A DNA stretch of 64,000 nucleotides from the NCBI GenBank assembly GCA_038049695.1, contig CP142458.1:66063501-66127500 (forward strand). Reading direction: 5' to 3'. The DNA is from Cinnamomum chago (taxonomy: Eukaryota; Streptophyta; Magnoliopsida; Laurales; Lauraceae). Numbering within the stretch: position 1 is the stretch's first letter; the number at the start of each line of letters is the position of its first letter. The notes under the pieces are model-generated. The model searched no databases, was not told where the DNA came from, and saw nothing but the letters and a program-made list of their open reading frames with translations. Below, in pieces: positions 1-10,829 of this stretch. The position numbers and the translations under genes were made by a program.

Positions 1-533
1 TGCATGGCCCTGTGGATGGGCCTGCAGAGGACTGGTAGGGCTCAGCTAGGTCTGGCTGGCCTGGGTTGATCTTGGGTGGGCCTAACCAGCTAGGATTGGC
101 TCGATTGGGCAAGATAGGCAGGCTTGCCCTCTTCTCTGGTAGGTCCTAGGGGTTTGGATGCATTATGAAGGGGCTCATAAATAAAATGTTTCTTCAATTG
201 ATTGGAATGCTTTGCCCTGGCTGTGACATTGTCGGTGTTTTGGGCATATGTAAATTTCTTTGCAGCAAGTTTTTATCTATCTCCCTCTTAAGAGATCTAA
301 GAAATGATGATGAAATGATTAGGGACATTCATTTGTTGCACAGCTGCCACATCTATGAATATGGATCCACAAAACCTTGTGTGAGCTCCATAAGAATCTG
401 CTCAACTATTTGGTTGAACATATGATGCTCTGCTGCTGTTAGTCCTGACGACATTTTCTCACCATTTGCTCGCAATAATTATGTACTTGTTTGGGGTGGG
501 TTTGATAAGTTTCTCAATTGTTCTTAATTTCAG

Positions 534-3500
534 CAATGCGATTAAGTTCACTCATGAAGGTAAGGTTGGGATAAACCTTCACATTGCACCAGAACAACAT
601 TCTGAACATGCAGAGCGACATCGATCTGCAATTTCAGAAGAGGAAGTAGCTGAGGAAAGTACTTCTGCAGCATCTCAAAGTAACTGCTGTAGAGAAACCA
701 GATATCGTCAGAGTTCTAAGGAAGATCTTCACCAACATGGTGCCCCCAGTGATGGACCAGGAACACCAATTAAAATACCAGCTTCTATGGATGAAGAAAT
801 AGAAAAGAATCATCACTCACGAGAAACAGTTGTGTGGCTACGCTGTGATGTATATGACACCGGAATTGGCATTCCAGGTATCTTTTCTTTTTAAATGATA
901 TTCCAGGTATCTTTTTAGTTGCAGTTTTCTTCGAGTGGCAAAATCATGTTGATGCTTTCCATCCAGCATTAGATTAACTCCTTTCATAAGTATCTGTTCT
1001 GGTGTACTGAATATTTGTTGTTTCCATGTGACAGAAAAGGCGTTACCTACATTGTTTAAAAAATATATGCAAGTCAGTGCAGATCATGCACGGAAGTATG
1101 GCGGGACAGGACTTGGCCTTGCAATCTGCAAGCAACTGGTGGGTTGTACATTCATTATTCTATGTTTTACTTTCATTATTCTTTGTTTTTATTGTCAAAA
1201 TTGCTTGGAGAGATCCTTTCTCATCTGTTAATATTTGAAACATATTTTAATTATACCATCTGCAAGCCCCATATACTAATTTGATGATAACACTGCTCCT
1301 TTGCTGTAGTAGAAGCAATTACATCAGTTTATCATATTCTTTACATCAGCCACTTATAGAAGATCCCAAAAAATCTGTAAATAATACATTCCAACTGATA
1401 CAAATATTAAAGTGTATGGAATGTGCTAACTATTGCAATCTTGAAGTTACAGACTTACAGGTTCTGGCGGAGCCAAGTGGGGGCTGCGATAAGGAGAGTG
1501 AAACCCTAGAGAAAAGTCAAAACCGCTCAAAATTTAGGCCCTCCCATCTAGTGGGCTGAGCCCAAGTTTTACTCCAATAGGAATTGGTCCCACTAGAGTA
1601 AAATTTGTGCTTATCCCTGGGGAGGGTCTTCACTCTTAAGCAGTTTGGATTTTCAGTAGGTGGGGTCCACTGTGAGGTTTCACTCCCCTCACCAGAAGCA
1701 TGCCTGAGACACTAAGAGGATTCAAAATCCTAACTTTGCATTATCATTTCATTTACAACTTCACCGCTCACCTTATCATGACTTGGTGAACGCCTTTCAA
1801 TGCTGCCTCTCAACTATCCATGCCTACCGACCATCATGGCCCATCAAATGATCACAACTAACCAGTCAACGGATTTTCATTAATCAATTGTGAGGGGGTT
1901 GATTTACATGTGATTGATCCGACATGAGTCCTTCTTTGATTGGAGTAAGATAAAAATTCAGTGCTAAAACAAGTAGAAAGTGATTTTTGAATGGTTTAGA
2001 TTTATTATGGTGAGCACAGTATTTCCATATTTATGCATAAAGTCTTAGGAAAATGTTGTGGAAAATGTTGGGGCCTTTTTGAAATTTAGAAAATTTCTTT
2101 GCATATTATTAAAAAATTCTGCAAAAATAAATTAGTTTTTAAATGACTAGTAATCACTCAATAAATATAAAATCTCATCTGTTGACCATTGATTGCCCCT
2201 CCCCCACAAGCAAATCCTCTCTCTGCCACTGGTTCAAGTCATGTTACCAATATTAAAAAAAAGGCATGTTTCTTGCTGTTTAATTTTCATATTGTTGTTG
2301 TCTTCTGTGTTTTAATTAACTTAAATCTTCTCTGTTACCTATAAAAAAAACAAAGTTTCAGATTGTAATGTATTATCCCTAAAATTTTTCAAGCTTCTTA
2401 TACTTTCTTGTCTGCCAACTTTTGATTCAACATGTAATTCTCCATTTGAGGCAGGTGGAATTGATGGGCGGTCAACTCAATGTGACCAGCCAAGAGCACC
2501 GCGGTTCAACATTTACATTTGTATTACCTTGCAAGGTTTCTCCAAAACAGGAACAGTCTGATGACCCTGAATTGTCAGATATTGATCAAGAAATTGTATC
2601 TGATGCCAACACTGATGACACCCATGTTGGGCATTTCCACTTCCATCCTCGTACGATGGGCTCTCTACTCCGCTCTGATGGACAAATGGCAATGATTAAA
2701 AGTATATCTTCTGCAAATATTGTTTGTAATCCTTTGCAGAAACTAAATGGTTTATCAGAGGGACCCACCTCATTCATGTGTTCACCAAGACGGTCGGCTT
2801 CACTTGAGGATGCCTGCTCAATGTCTAATGCTGCAGAGACATTTTCTGAAAGTCAAATGGATGAGGCCATAGATACAGACACTAAAAGCTCTATTGGAAG
2901 AAGGCAGCCACGTTCTCCTGATGTAAAGGGTCTTATTATGAATAGATACCACAGCTCTAATATGGAGATGGGTAGCACTCGCAGTGGCAGAGATTCTCAA
3001 CAAGGTACAAAGAGAAGTGTAGAGGAAGTACGCATGGATGAAAAGAATACTGAATTAAAGGGTACAAGTCATAGCCAGACAGGTCAAAAATCCAGTGGAA
3101 ACATTCATGGTTTATCCAATCTTGATTCTGAGATGCCCAAATCTCCATCAGAACCCAAAATTCTCCTTGTTGAAGATAACAAGATCAATGTAATGGTAAC
3201 ACGATCCATGATGAAGCAGTTGGGCCACAGTATAAATGTTGTGAGTAATGGTCTAGAGGCAATCCGTGCAGTTCAATCTAATACATTTGATCTCATTCTT
3301 ATGGTAATCTATTAAATCTCTCTCTCTCGCTCTCTCTCTCTCTCTATATATATATATTTATATATATATAGGGAGATGCTCCTATGAGAGCATCTCTTAC
3401 CTTACCATAAGAGATAAGGTGGGGCCCCTCACATCCATATCCAATGCCAACAACTTAAATGCGAGGGCCCTCACCTTTATCTCTCATAGTAAGGTGAGAG

Positions 3501-6007
3501 ATGCTCTCATAGGAGCATCTCCCATATATAGAGGGATATATATATAGACACACACATTCATAGGGGGAAGTCGCATGTGTCGATCTTACTGAATCTCTGT
3601 GCGTGTGTGTGTGGGTCAAGCGTGGATTTTACTGAATTTTCTTGGTAGATCAACTAGATATATTATAGATCAAACAACCTTAAGGCCTTGAATATACAGA
3701 AAGTGGTGAAAAACTGTGAACTCAAAGGTGCCCATACTATCATGCAGGATGTTTGCATGCCAGTAATGGATGGCCTTCAAGCAACAAGGTTGATTCGTTC
3801 TTTTGAAGAAAATGGTAACTGGGACGCAGCTGTAGAACCTGAGATCGATCTAGCTACACCCAGTTCAGATTCATCACCAAGCTGTCATGATCTAACGACG
3901 CCTAGGAAGCGGATCCCCATCATTGCGGTAAGTAGTTTAGACATCTTATTATTTCCTCTGTTTTTCACTTTTAGACTTTGTATGTCCATTTAAATATTTT
4001 TTGGTCATTATATACTCATTTCAGGTAAAGCTGAAACCAGTACAGTCCTTGTGAACTTGATTATAGGACCTTCTACTCCCTTGGTGGAGGGTGCTGATCA
4101 TTGCGGTCTTTGCACCCTTTTTCTTTAATAATTAACAATGATCTTTTATAAAAAGAACAATCCGTACGAACAAAGTAATCTATCAAGGGTGCAAAACTAA
4201 GAAAAAAAGCAAGTAAAAACAAATTGTAATGAGAAAAATTAGAAAGACAATGAGTTTTCTTCGACTATTACCAGTATTCAGTAACAATAGAGGATTGATT
4301 ACCTTGGATTTGCATCAAATGAAAAAATTATATTGTTAACCTCAATAGAATAACACAAAAACAATAGAGGATTACTTTAGAGTTGCATCTTCACACCATA
4401 TGCCAATCACTGGAGAGATCTCAGAAGCTTCATCTTATTCATGTATTCAGTAACCCCAAAACAAAGCATTATGATGAATATATATTGGCTTATTAACTCT
4501 AGATCCACTCCAAACCATTAGAACACATCAATGATCAAGATTAAAACATAGAACAACTTAACCGAAAATTTCAAAAATGTCCACAAAAACATAAAACAAA
4601 CTTAATGCAAGTCCTAAAGTGGTCGTCCCCCCTTATTGAGCTGGGTGTCCCACTCAAGTTGGACTCAATGGGCCCAACTTTCTCTAGTAGCAGCCCATGT
4701 GTATCTTCCCAGGGTGGCGTCTTCCTGATGTCATGCATATGAGGTTTTTTGTCTCTAATCATCACAATGTGGGGTCTTCGACTGATCACGTGGACATAAA
4801 ACAAACTTAATGCAAGTCCTAAAGTGGTTGTCCCCCCTTATTGAGCTGGGTGTCCTACTTAAGTTGGACTCAATGGGCCCAACTTTCTCTAGTAGCAGCC
4901 CATGTGCATCTTCCCAGGGTGGCGTCTTCCTGATGTCATGCATATGAGGTTTTTTGTCTCTAATCATCACAATGTGGGGTCTTCGACTGATCACGTGGAT
5001 ATGATTTGGCTTGATCTGGCTGTTGATCTATGATAAAATCATGATGCAACAGTGGATCCTCTCTGAAACCTTGAACTGAGCCCAAATAAATATCATCTAA
5101 CCATAATGATATTCATGCGGGACCCTCTTTTTCCTCCTTTGATAAGTTATAAATTGTGACGCTCTGATGTCCTCATCATTTTGCCCACCCTACATTGATC
5201 TATTTAGTACATCCGACTCAAACCCTTTGTTTTTGATGTAGCTGCTCCAAGAAATTGAAATATTTCACATTGTGTCAGCCAAGTTATTTTCAATTTCTAC
5301 CAATTCATCTTCACTACTCTGAGATCCAATATACTTGGATTCCATGTGTTATTTCTTTGATCTTCTAATTCTCAACCTATTTGACTTGTAAGCCTTTCAG
5401 AAGGCATCATCAAGATGATCGCTTTAATTAGTTCTCTGCGCCCATCTGCTATCCAATGATGTGCAATTATTTGTCATATTTTTTATGTGCATTATTACTG
5501 CTGGTTTATTTGAGTGAACAAGTTAGAATAAGCTTTGGGGCATTCAGATGACAGCAACATCTGTGCATCTGTAGTGCTGTGCTTTTGAGACGTAGAGAAA
5601 TTTGGTCCAGCATTGGTTGCAGATGCACTAAATGCTGTCCCTTTTCAAAGCACCCAAAACGCAAAATCAAGTGATAACTGCTACGGAGCTGTTATCCTGC
5701 TCATTCTGGCACTGAATGGGCTTGTAGTATCTCTGGTCTGGTACCAAAAATTTGACCATGGGAAGGGTTGTACTTGTCATTTACATCTCTAGAAATAAAA
5801 CAGGAAAAGAAATGGCAATGTTTGGAGTAGCCGAGTAGGACACTGTTATCTTACAAACATCTATCATCCAAACTGCAGATGACGGCAAACGCTTTGGCGG
5901 AGAGCGCAGCAGAATGCCTTGCTAATGGTATGGACTCATTTGTATCCAAGCCTGTGACGTTTCAGAAATTGAGACACTGTCTTCAGCAATATCTTCCTTC
6001 CTTGTAA
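534..6007 (+). CDS. HK5: Hybrid histidine kinase, CKI2/AHK5 type (3' part; 5' exons outside window)
   Basis: Membrane-less hybrid sensor kinases of this family autophosphorylate a His and pass the phosphate to their own receiver Asp, then to HPt proteins. Five GT-AG exons join in frame: 534-877, 1035-1138, 2455-3303, 3748-3927 and 5879-6007 (stop TAA at 6005). The first exon opens in the N box (NAIKFT), followed by a variable insert, the G1 box DTGIGIP across intron 1, the F box (LFKKYMQ), and G2 [10 protein letters not shown] Ser-rich linker of about 200 residues precedes the receiver: acidic pair in ILLVEDN, phosphoacceptor Asp as the first codon of exon 4 (3748-3750, DVCMPVMDG), conserved Thr in MTAN and Lys in VSKPV (5948-5950). 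The His box and dimerisation domain are not here; 1-533 looks intronic. The match to AHK5 rather than AHK1 or CKI1 rests on the receiver sequence as I remember the family. A possible polyadenylation hexamer follows at 6032. Confidence 0.93.
1462..2231. mobile_element. Possible hAT-like non-autonomous element in kinase intron 2
   Basis: The left end reads TGGCGGAGCCAAG followed by a G-rich stretch. The right end, reversed, reads CAGTGGCAGAGAG and also leads into a G-rich stretch. This resembles the ends of the element at 57844-58664. GGTTC flanks both sides (1460-1464 and 2231-2235), but a 5-bp duplication is not the 8 bp expected for hAT, so the exact borders and the class are uncertain. There is no coding capacity. 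It occupies over half of the 1.3-kb intron. Confidence 0.4.
3315..3370. repeat. Compound (CT)n-(TA)n microsatellite
   Basis: An interrupted CT run is followed by a TA run, immediately next to the MITE at 3371. Both lie in intron 3 of the kinase gene. Confidence 0.9.
3371..3523. mobile_element. Foldback MITE, 153 bp
   Basis: The two ends are inverted copies: GGGAGATGCTCCTATGAGAG at 3371 and its complement ending at 3523, with pairing that continues with few mismatches for about 65 bp, so nearly the whole element folds on itself. The flanks are TA-repeat DNA, so the target duplication cannot be read reliably (an 8- or 9-bp AT duplication is possible). It lies in intron 3 of the kinase gene, next to the receiver phosphoacceptor exon. 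Class undecided; Mutator-like or TA-targeting are both possible. Confidence 0.85.
4590..5000. repeat. Two-copy tandem duplication, period 205 bp
   Basis: The segment beginning ATAAAACAAACTTAATGCAA at 4591 recurs at 4796, and CTTCGACTGATCACGTGGA at 4776 recurs at 4981. I count only a handful of substitutions between copies, so the duplication is recent. It lies in intron 4 of the kinase gene. Confidence 0.93.
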
Positions 6008-6060
6008 TCTAATTTAATTCTTCTGTAAACTAATAAAGTAAATGTAGTCCTCCAGGAAAG

Positions 6061-8247
6061 TTTTGTAATCAACGTATCAGTTCTTTTTTTTTTTTTTTTG
6101 CCAGCCCATTGATACCTCGTATTGTACAAAAATATCATTTAATTCCTTACCTAAAAAATAGAATGTGGGCATTTTTTGGTCTGTGTTTTGAGAGGAAAAA
6201 AGCAAATCACTATCTATAACCTAGTGAAGAAAGTTGAAGTTAAAACCTTCCCGAGAACAGTTCAGGAAGAAAGGTGGAAGGAAATATATAGGCATGGTGT
6301 TCAAGTGAGAAAGGAATGTTACTGACAAAACCATGTCCATGCCCAACTGAGCAACAACGTCCCGCATTCGGGCACGAGCTGTGGAATGTAGGTCTGTTAA
6401 AGGGTACGGGCCCAAGGAAGAGAAATGTTCTCCTAGGAGCTACTTGCTTGTGCAGTCCAGCAACCTTTGGCGCAACTTTAATCAGTGCAGGCTGTATCAC
6501 ACACTCATCACCCCTTGATCTTGTATCGGAACCAATTTCTAAGTGATCAAATCTTTTTCCACCTCGGATTGATTTTCAAGGACATCTTTAAAGACCACTG
6601 AACATTAAGGTTATTAAATCAAAGGCTAGGATTATCTTATGGGGCTATTTTTTCGTTGGCTCTCATCTTTAAGGAGACCTTTCCACGTATCCCACCCCAC
6701 TAATTAGAAGGCATCCTAATTGAAGGAACGCGAACAAGAAAAGAAAAACAAAATAAAGTTGATAGAGAATAACTAGAAGGGAAACACTAGGGCCTCTTTT
6801 GGCAAGTCCATAGATGTTTGTAAATCACTTGCCAAAGATGTTTGTAAATAGAGTTGATTGAAACATATCTGTTTGAAATAGCACCTTTTCAAGTAGAACA
6901 TTTTATAAATAGACCCTTTGGCACAATTAATAGAAAAGGTAAACTTGTTATATTCTAAAAGTTGTGTGGGTACAGCTGCTTCATTCAGAAAAGGCAAATT
7001 TGTTATATTCTAAAAGTTGTATGGTACAACTGCTTCAATCAGAAAAGACAAACTTATAATATTCTAAAAGTTATTTGGCCAAAGCTGTCTTATGGTAAAT
7101 GTAGTACAGGCAAATTTAATTTATGGAATGGTGGTAAAACAAAAAAAAAAAAAAAGAAGCCTAAAAGATGCCTGAATTGTAAGAAATGTTTGAAAAAGGT
7201 ACTATTTTTTAAGGTTTTGAATAAGAGGCAAAAAGGTCTTTAAGTTACTTAACTCATGCATTCACCTAAGCTTTTCCAAACAGTCCAAATGACAAGGGAA
7301 AAAAAAGAGGCCCCCTTTTTGCAGGGTTTGGCTTGCTGCTCTTCTAGTCGGGTCACACTGACAGGCCCTGCTTCTGTACTATAACTATTCATACTAGGAG
7401 CAGACTAATCACCCTTTTAACAGGGTCAGTTGCCATCTCTTAATCCAGATTAAGGATTCTTAAACAGTTGGGGCCACTTAAATGGGAAGATCATAGATGA
7501 GATTAGGGCGGTCAAAAGGCCAAGCTCAGACCGAGTCAAGGTCAATGCCTACTCGACCTTCATATATGCGGGCTGAGCCTAGATCGAGCCAAAACCTTCG
7601 CGCCCTAAGTGGACGTACAACACCGAAGCCTTTATCCTACCCCTCAAGGACGAGCGATGATAAATAAAAAGAAAAAAAGAAAATTCTTTTTTAAATATAT
7701 AGATAATATTTTTCTTTCTATACAACCGTAGACTTTCAACCTGATGCTAATACCATTCAATGACCAACCAAAACATAGCCAACTACGTGGGATATGTAAA
7801 TTCTATATGATGAGATTCATAGAAGTTCTACGGATCATGTCTCATTTATATGATTAAACTACAGCCAATGCCCCCATGCACCAAAAATTTCCCAACAGAT
7901 TGGAGCCTGTTTAATGTACAAAACATATAATTGCAGCAGTTTTCTGATCTTAGCAATCTATTTCAATAATTTCATCTCATCTTTGTTCATTTTGGACCAT
8001 TGTCATTTGTCCATTTGTTCATTTGGGACCATAGCTCATCTTGGGAATTTCCCAAGTATGATCAATGCAGGGTTAATATCTCATCATGATTGGTTTGGTT
8101 ATCCGAAGCATGGTCCCACTCATATAAATACAGTCATACAAACAGCAACAGGGTCCTGAGGCAGCTTTGATATAGTTGCAATAAAACATGGAAGAATTCA
8201 TAGCTCCAAAATTAGATTTTCTCTTCATTTTCTTTTGAACATGCAAT
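6061..8247. other. Intergenic, no gene seen
   Basis: Short open frames here have no recognisable domain and no supporting splice or codon signal. Contains poly-A/T tracts and the 54-bp repeat described separately. Confidence 0.6.
6932..7095. repeat. Three-copy tandem repeat, period about 54 bp
   Basis: Units start with AGAAAAGG/AC at 6932, 6987 and 7041, each followed by an AAA(C/T)TT..TAT TCTAAAAGTT stretch and a TACAGCTGCTTC-like segment. The third unit is the most diverged. There is no coding role. Confidence 0.85.
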
Positions 8248-8261
8248 AAGACCTACTTTAT

Positions 8262-8382
8262 TATTCTTATTTATTTATTGCTAAGTTAGGCTAGTGATAC
8301 TTTGAATTGAAAGACTCGGGAATCAATCCCAAGGCATTTGTGCGATATTAAACTGTCAACACCGCTCAACCATGTGTGTGGC
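8262..8382 (-). mobile_element. tRNA-derived SINE, about 121 bp
   Basis: Read on the minus strand, a box A-like motif TGGTTGAGCGG is followed about 40 bp later by a box B-like motif GGGATTGATTCCC, and the element ends in an AATAAATAAATAAG tail. It is flanked by a 14-bp direct repeat with one mismatch (8248-8261 and 8383-8396, AAGACCTAC(T/C)TTAT), the expected target duplication. The short length and simple tail fit small plant SINEs; I cannot name the family. Confidence 0.8.
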
Positions 8383-8399
8383 AAGACCTACCTTATCTA

Positions 8400-9240
8400 T
8401 AAGCACTGTTCATCTTGCATTTTCAATTTTGTATTTGAAAATGCTAACAACTAATATGAACATACCATCTTTCATCAGTCAAACTGATAACAAACTCTAA
8501 CCCACCTTGTACTGATGATGGTTCACTGCATGGTTTGTCTTGGAGTGGGTATTTCTCAATAGTACATTGTATTATATGTTATTATGTTAAAGGACGGGGT
8601 CTCGGGTCAAATGGCTGTCAATCCGGCCCTTTGATGAGGTGGCCCAGCCCGGCTCATAAAAGCCCGCAAAGCAAATGCTTTTATTATTGTCCTAAAGCTT
8701 GAAGGTATAGTAGGGCCCAATTTTGAAAAGTACGTAACTTCAAACCCTAACTCGGCCCGTCCCAATCCTTTTATCTATTAATGTTTACATTTATGTAATA
8801 TATAATATATTATGCATATTTGTTTGGAGTGATTTTAAAACCTAGTATATTCGGTGTCTGGATCCTTGGAACTCAGTTTCCTTGAATTCTTTTTAATGTA
8901 AATTTAAATCACTCTATGACTATCATGGAAAATAATAATAACTATTTCTTAGCAAGAAGGAAAAAGAAAAAAGAAAAGAAAATGGATTGTCACCAAGAAA
9001 GCACAGGGAAAGGGATTAAAAAAAAGGGACATTCGGCGACGGGTCCTTGAACATTTAACTTTATTGCCCAAGATCTACAATCTTTTTTCATATTGTGATA
9101 GGTCATTTTTTCAAATTTGAAAACCTAAAATGTCTAATTTATGATTTCTTTAAAATCATATCTTATGATTAGTGGAATATTCCATTTATAATGGTCAACT
9201 GCCATTTAATTGACCACGATTAATGAAATCCCATTAATGA
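8400..9240. other. Intergenic, no gene seen
   Basis: AT-rich sequence without a credible open frame or structured repeat that I could support. Confidence 0.5.
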
Positions 9241-9249
9241 GATTTTCAA

Positions 9250-10110
9250 ATAAATTTAAAAAAACACAAAAAAATCTCAAAAGCATACAAATAACTTTCA
9301 AAAAATGCAATAATTTAAAAAAAACGCAATAAATTTTAAAACAAAGCAAATAAATTTAAAAAGATGCAAATAAATCTCAGAAGATCCAAATAAATTTCAA
9401 AACACACAAATAAATTTCAAAAGATCCAAATAAAATTCAAAAAACATAAATAAATTTAAAAAGATGCAAATAAATTTCAAAAAACATAAATAAAATTTCA
9501 AAAAAATACAATAATTTTAAAAAAAGCAATAAATTTCAAAAGAATGAAGATAAATTTAAAAAACACGAACAAATCTAAAAAAATGGAAATAAATTTCAAA
9601 AGACGCAAATAAGTTTCAAAAGATCCAAATAAAATTAAAAAAAATGTAAAGAAATTTCAAAATATGCAAATAAATTTCAAAAGACATAAATAAAATTCAA
9701 AAAGCGCAAATACATTTGCCCAAACTACGATAAACCAAATTTCCAAATTTTAGAAAAATTTGCCAAAAACTCAAGTATTTTTTCCAAGACTAAAAATTAA
9801 AATAACGCAAATAAACTTCAAAAGACACAAATAAAATTAAAAAATGCAAATAGATTTCAAAAAATATAAATAAGTTTTCGATAAATTCAGATGGATTTGT
9901 AAAAAAACTTAGATAAATTTGCTAGAAACTCAGAAAAATTTGCCAAAAACTCAGATATATTTGCGAGAAACTGAGATAAATTTTACAAATACTCATATAA
10001 ATTTGTTAGAAATTCAAAAAAAAATTGTTAGAAATTTAGATATATTTGCCAAAAACTCAGATAATTTTTTTAAAAACTCAGTTAAATTTATCAAAGACTC
10101 ATAAATTTGC
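9250..10110. repeat. Degenerate AT-rich minisatellite
   Basis: About 860 bp of short units around 18-24 bp. The left two thirds use variants of GCAAATAAATTTCAAAA; from about 9890 the unit shifts to variants of AAACTCAGATAAATTTGCCA. Units vary in length and base, so the array is old. The open frame across the second part is a product of the repeat, not a gene. Confidence 0.85.
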
Positions 10111-10301
10111 AAAAATCAACCTCCGACGTTGGGAACAGTTAATGTCCGACAATGAACGGTGACAAACAGCGGTGGGAGCGGCTGCTATGACGCCCCGGAG
10201 TCCCACATCGATTATAGAGAGGAAAGTGAATGGGGTTATATGTAAAGTTTACACCCTTACCTTACATGAGGCCTTTTAAAACCGTGCGGCCCCGAAAACC
10301 G

Positions 10302-10376
10302 TAAGAACTCCGAAGTTAAGCGTGCTCGGTCGGGAGCAATACTAGGATGGGTGACCTCCTGGGAAGTCCCTGCGCG
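10302..10376 (+). other. 5S rRNA-derived segment in left Cassandra LTR
   Basis: The segment from AGAACTCCGAAGTTAAGCG through GGATGGGTGACCTCCTGGGA matches the internal and 3' part of plant 5S rRNA, including the internal promoter region. It is part of the LTR and lacks the normal 5S 5' end, so it should not be counted as a 5S gene. Confidence 0.92.
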
Positions 10377-10691
10377 TGCACGCGGGCCAAAGCTGACAAT
10401 ATCATGCATGTGTGAAGGGTGGGTCGTTACAAATGGTATCAGAGCCGACTCTCGACTAGTTCGAGTGTGGGTCACCTGTCGTGGCCTGGTGCAAGTGGGC
10501 GGGCCAAGAGGGCTGGCAGGTTACAGGGACTGGCAGGCTACTGCACAGGGACGTGCAGCCCTAAGGGGGGTGGAATGTGACGCCCCAGAGTCCCACATCG
10601 ACTATAGAGAGGAAAATGAATGGGGTTATATGTAAAGTTTACACCCTTACCTTACATGAGGCCTTTTAAAATCGTGCGGCCCCGAAAACCG

Positions 10692-10766
10692 TAAGAACTC
10701 CGAAGTTAAGCGTGCTCGGGCGGGAGCAGTACTAGGATGGGTGACCTCCTAGGAAGTCCCTGCGCG
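10692..10766 (+). other. 5S rRNA-derived segment in right Cassandra LTR
   Basis: Same segment as in the left LTR, differing by a few bases (for example CTCGGG for CTCGGT, and CCTAGGA for CCTGGGA). Confidence 0.92.
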
Positions 10767-10829
10767 TGCACGCGGGCCAAAGCGGACAATATCATGCATG
10801 TGTGAAGAGTGGGGCGTTACAACTGCAAA

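Larger units (their letters stand above)
10186..10821 (+). mobile_element. Cassandra-type TRIM retrotransposon, complete
   Basis: Two 246-bp LTRs (10186-10431 and 10576-10821) flank a 144-bp non-coding interior. Both LTRs end in GTTACA; the right one begins TGTGACGCC, while the left begins TATGACGCC, so its terminal TG has mutated. A primer-binding site TGGTATCAGAGCC (complementary to initiator tRNA-Met) starts at 10434, 2 bp after the left LTR, and a purine tract AAGGGGGGTGGAA precedes the right LTR. Each LTR contains a stretch of 5S rRNA. The flanks are GCTGC (10181-10185) and ACTGC (10822-10826), a 5-bp target duplication with one change. TRIMs have no proteins and depend on other elements for movement. 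Confidence 0.95.

Noticed and set aside
6790-7286. Possible MITE with ends GGGCCTCTTTTGGCAAG and reversed GGACTGTTTGGAAAAG
   Set aside because: The ends match only about 12 of 16 positions and no target duplication is visible, so it is not supported.
10302-10766. Two 5S rRNA genes
   Set aside because: Both stretches lack the 5' part of 5S and lie inside matching LTRs of a Cassandra element.
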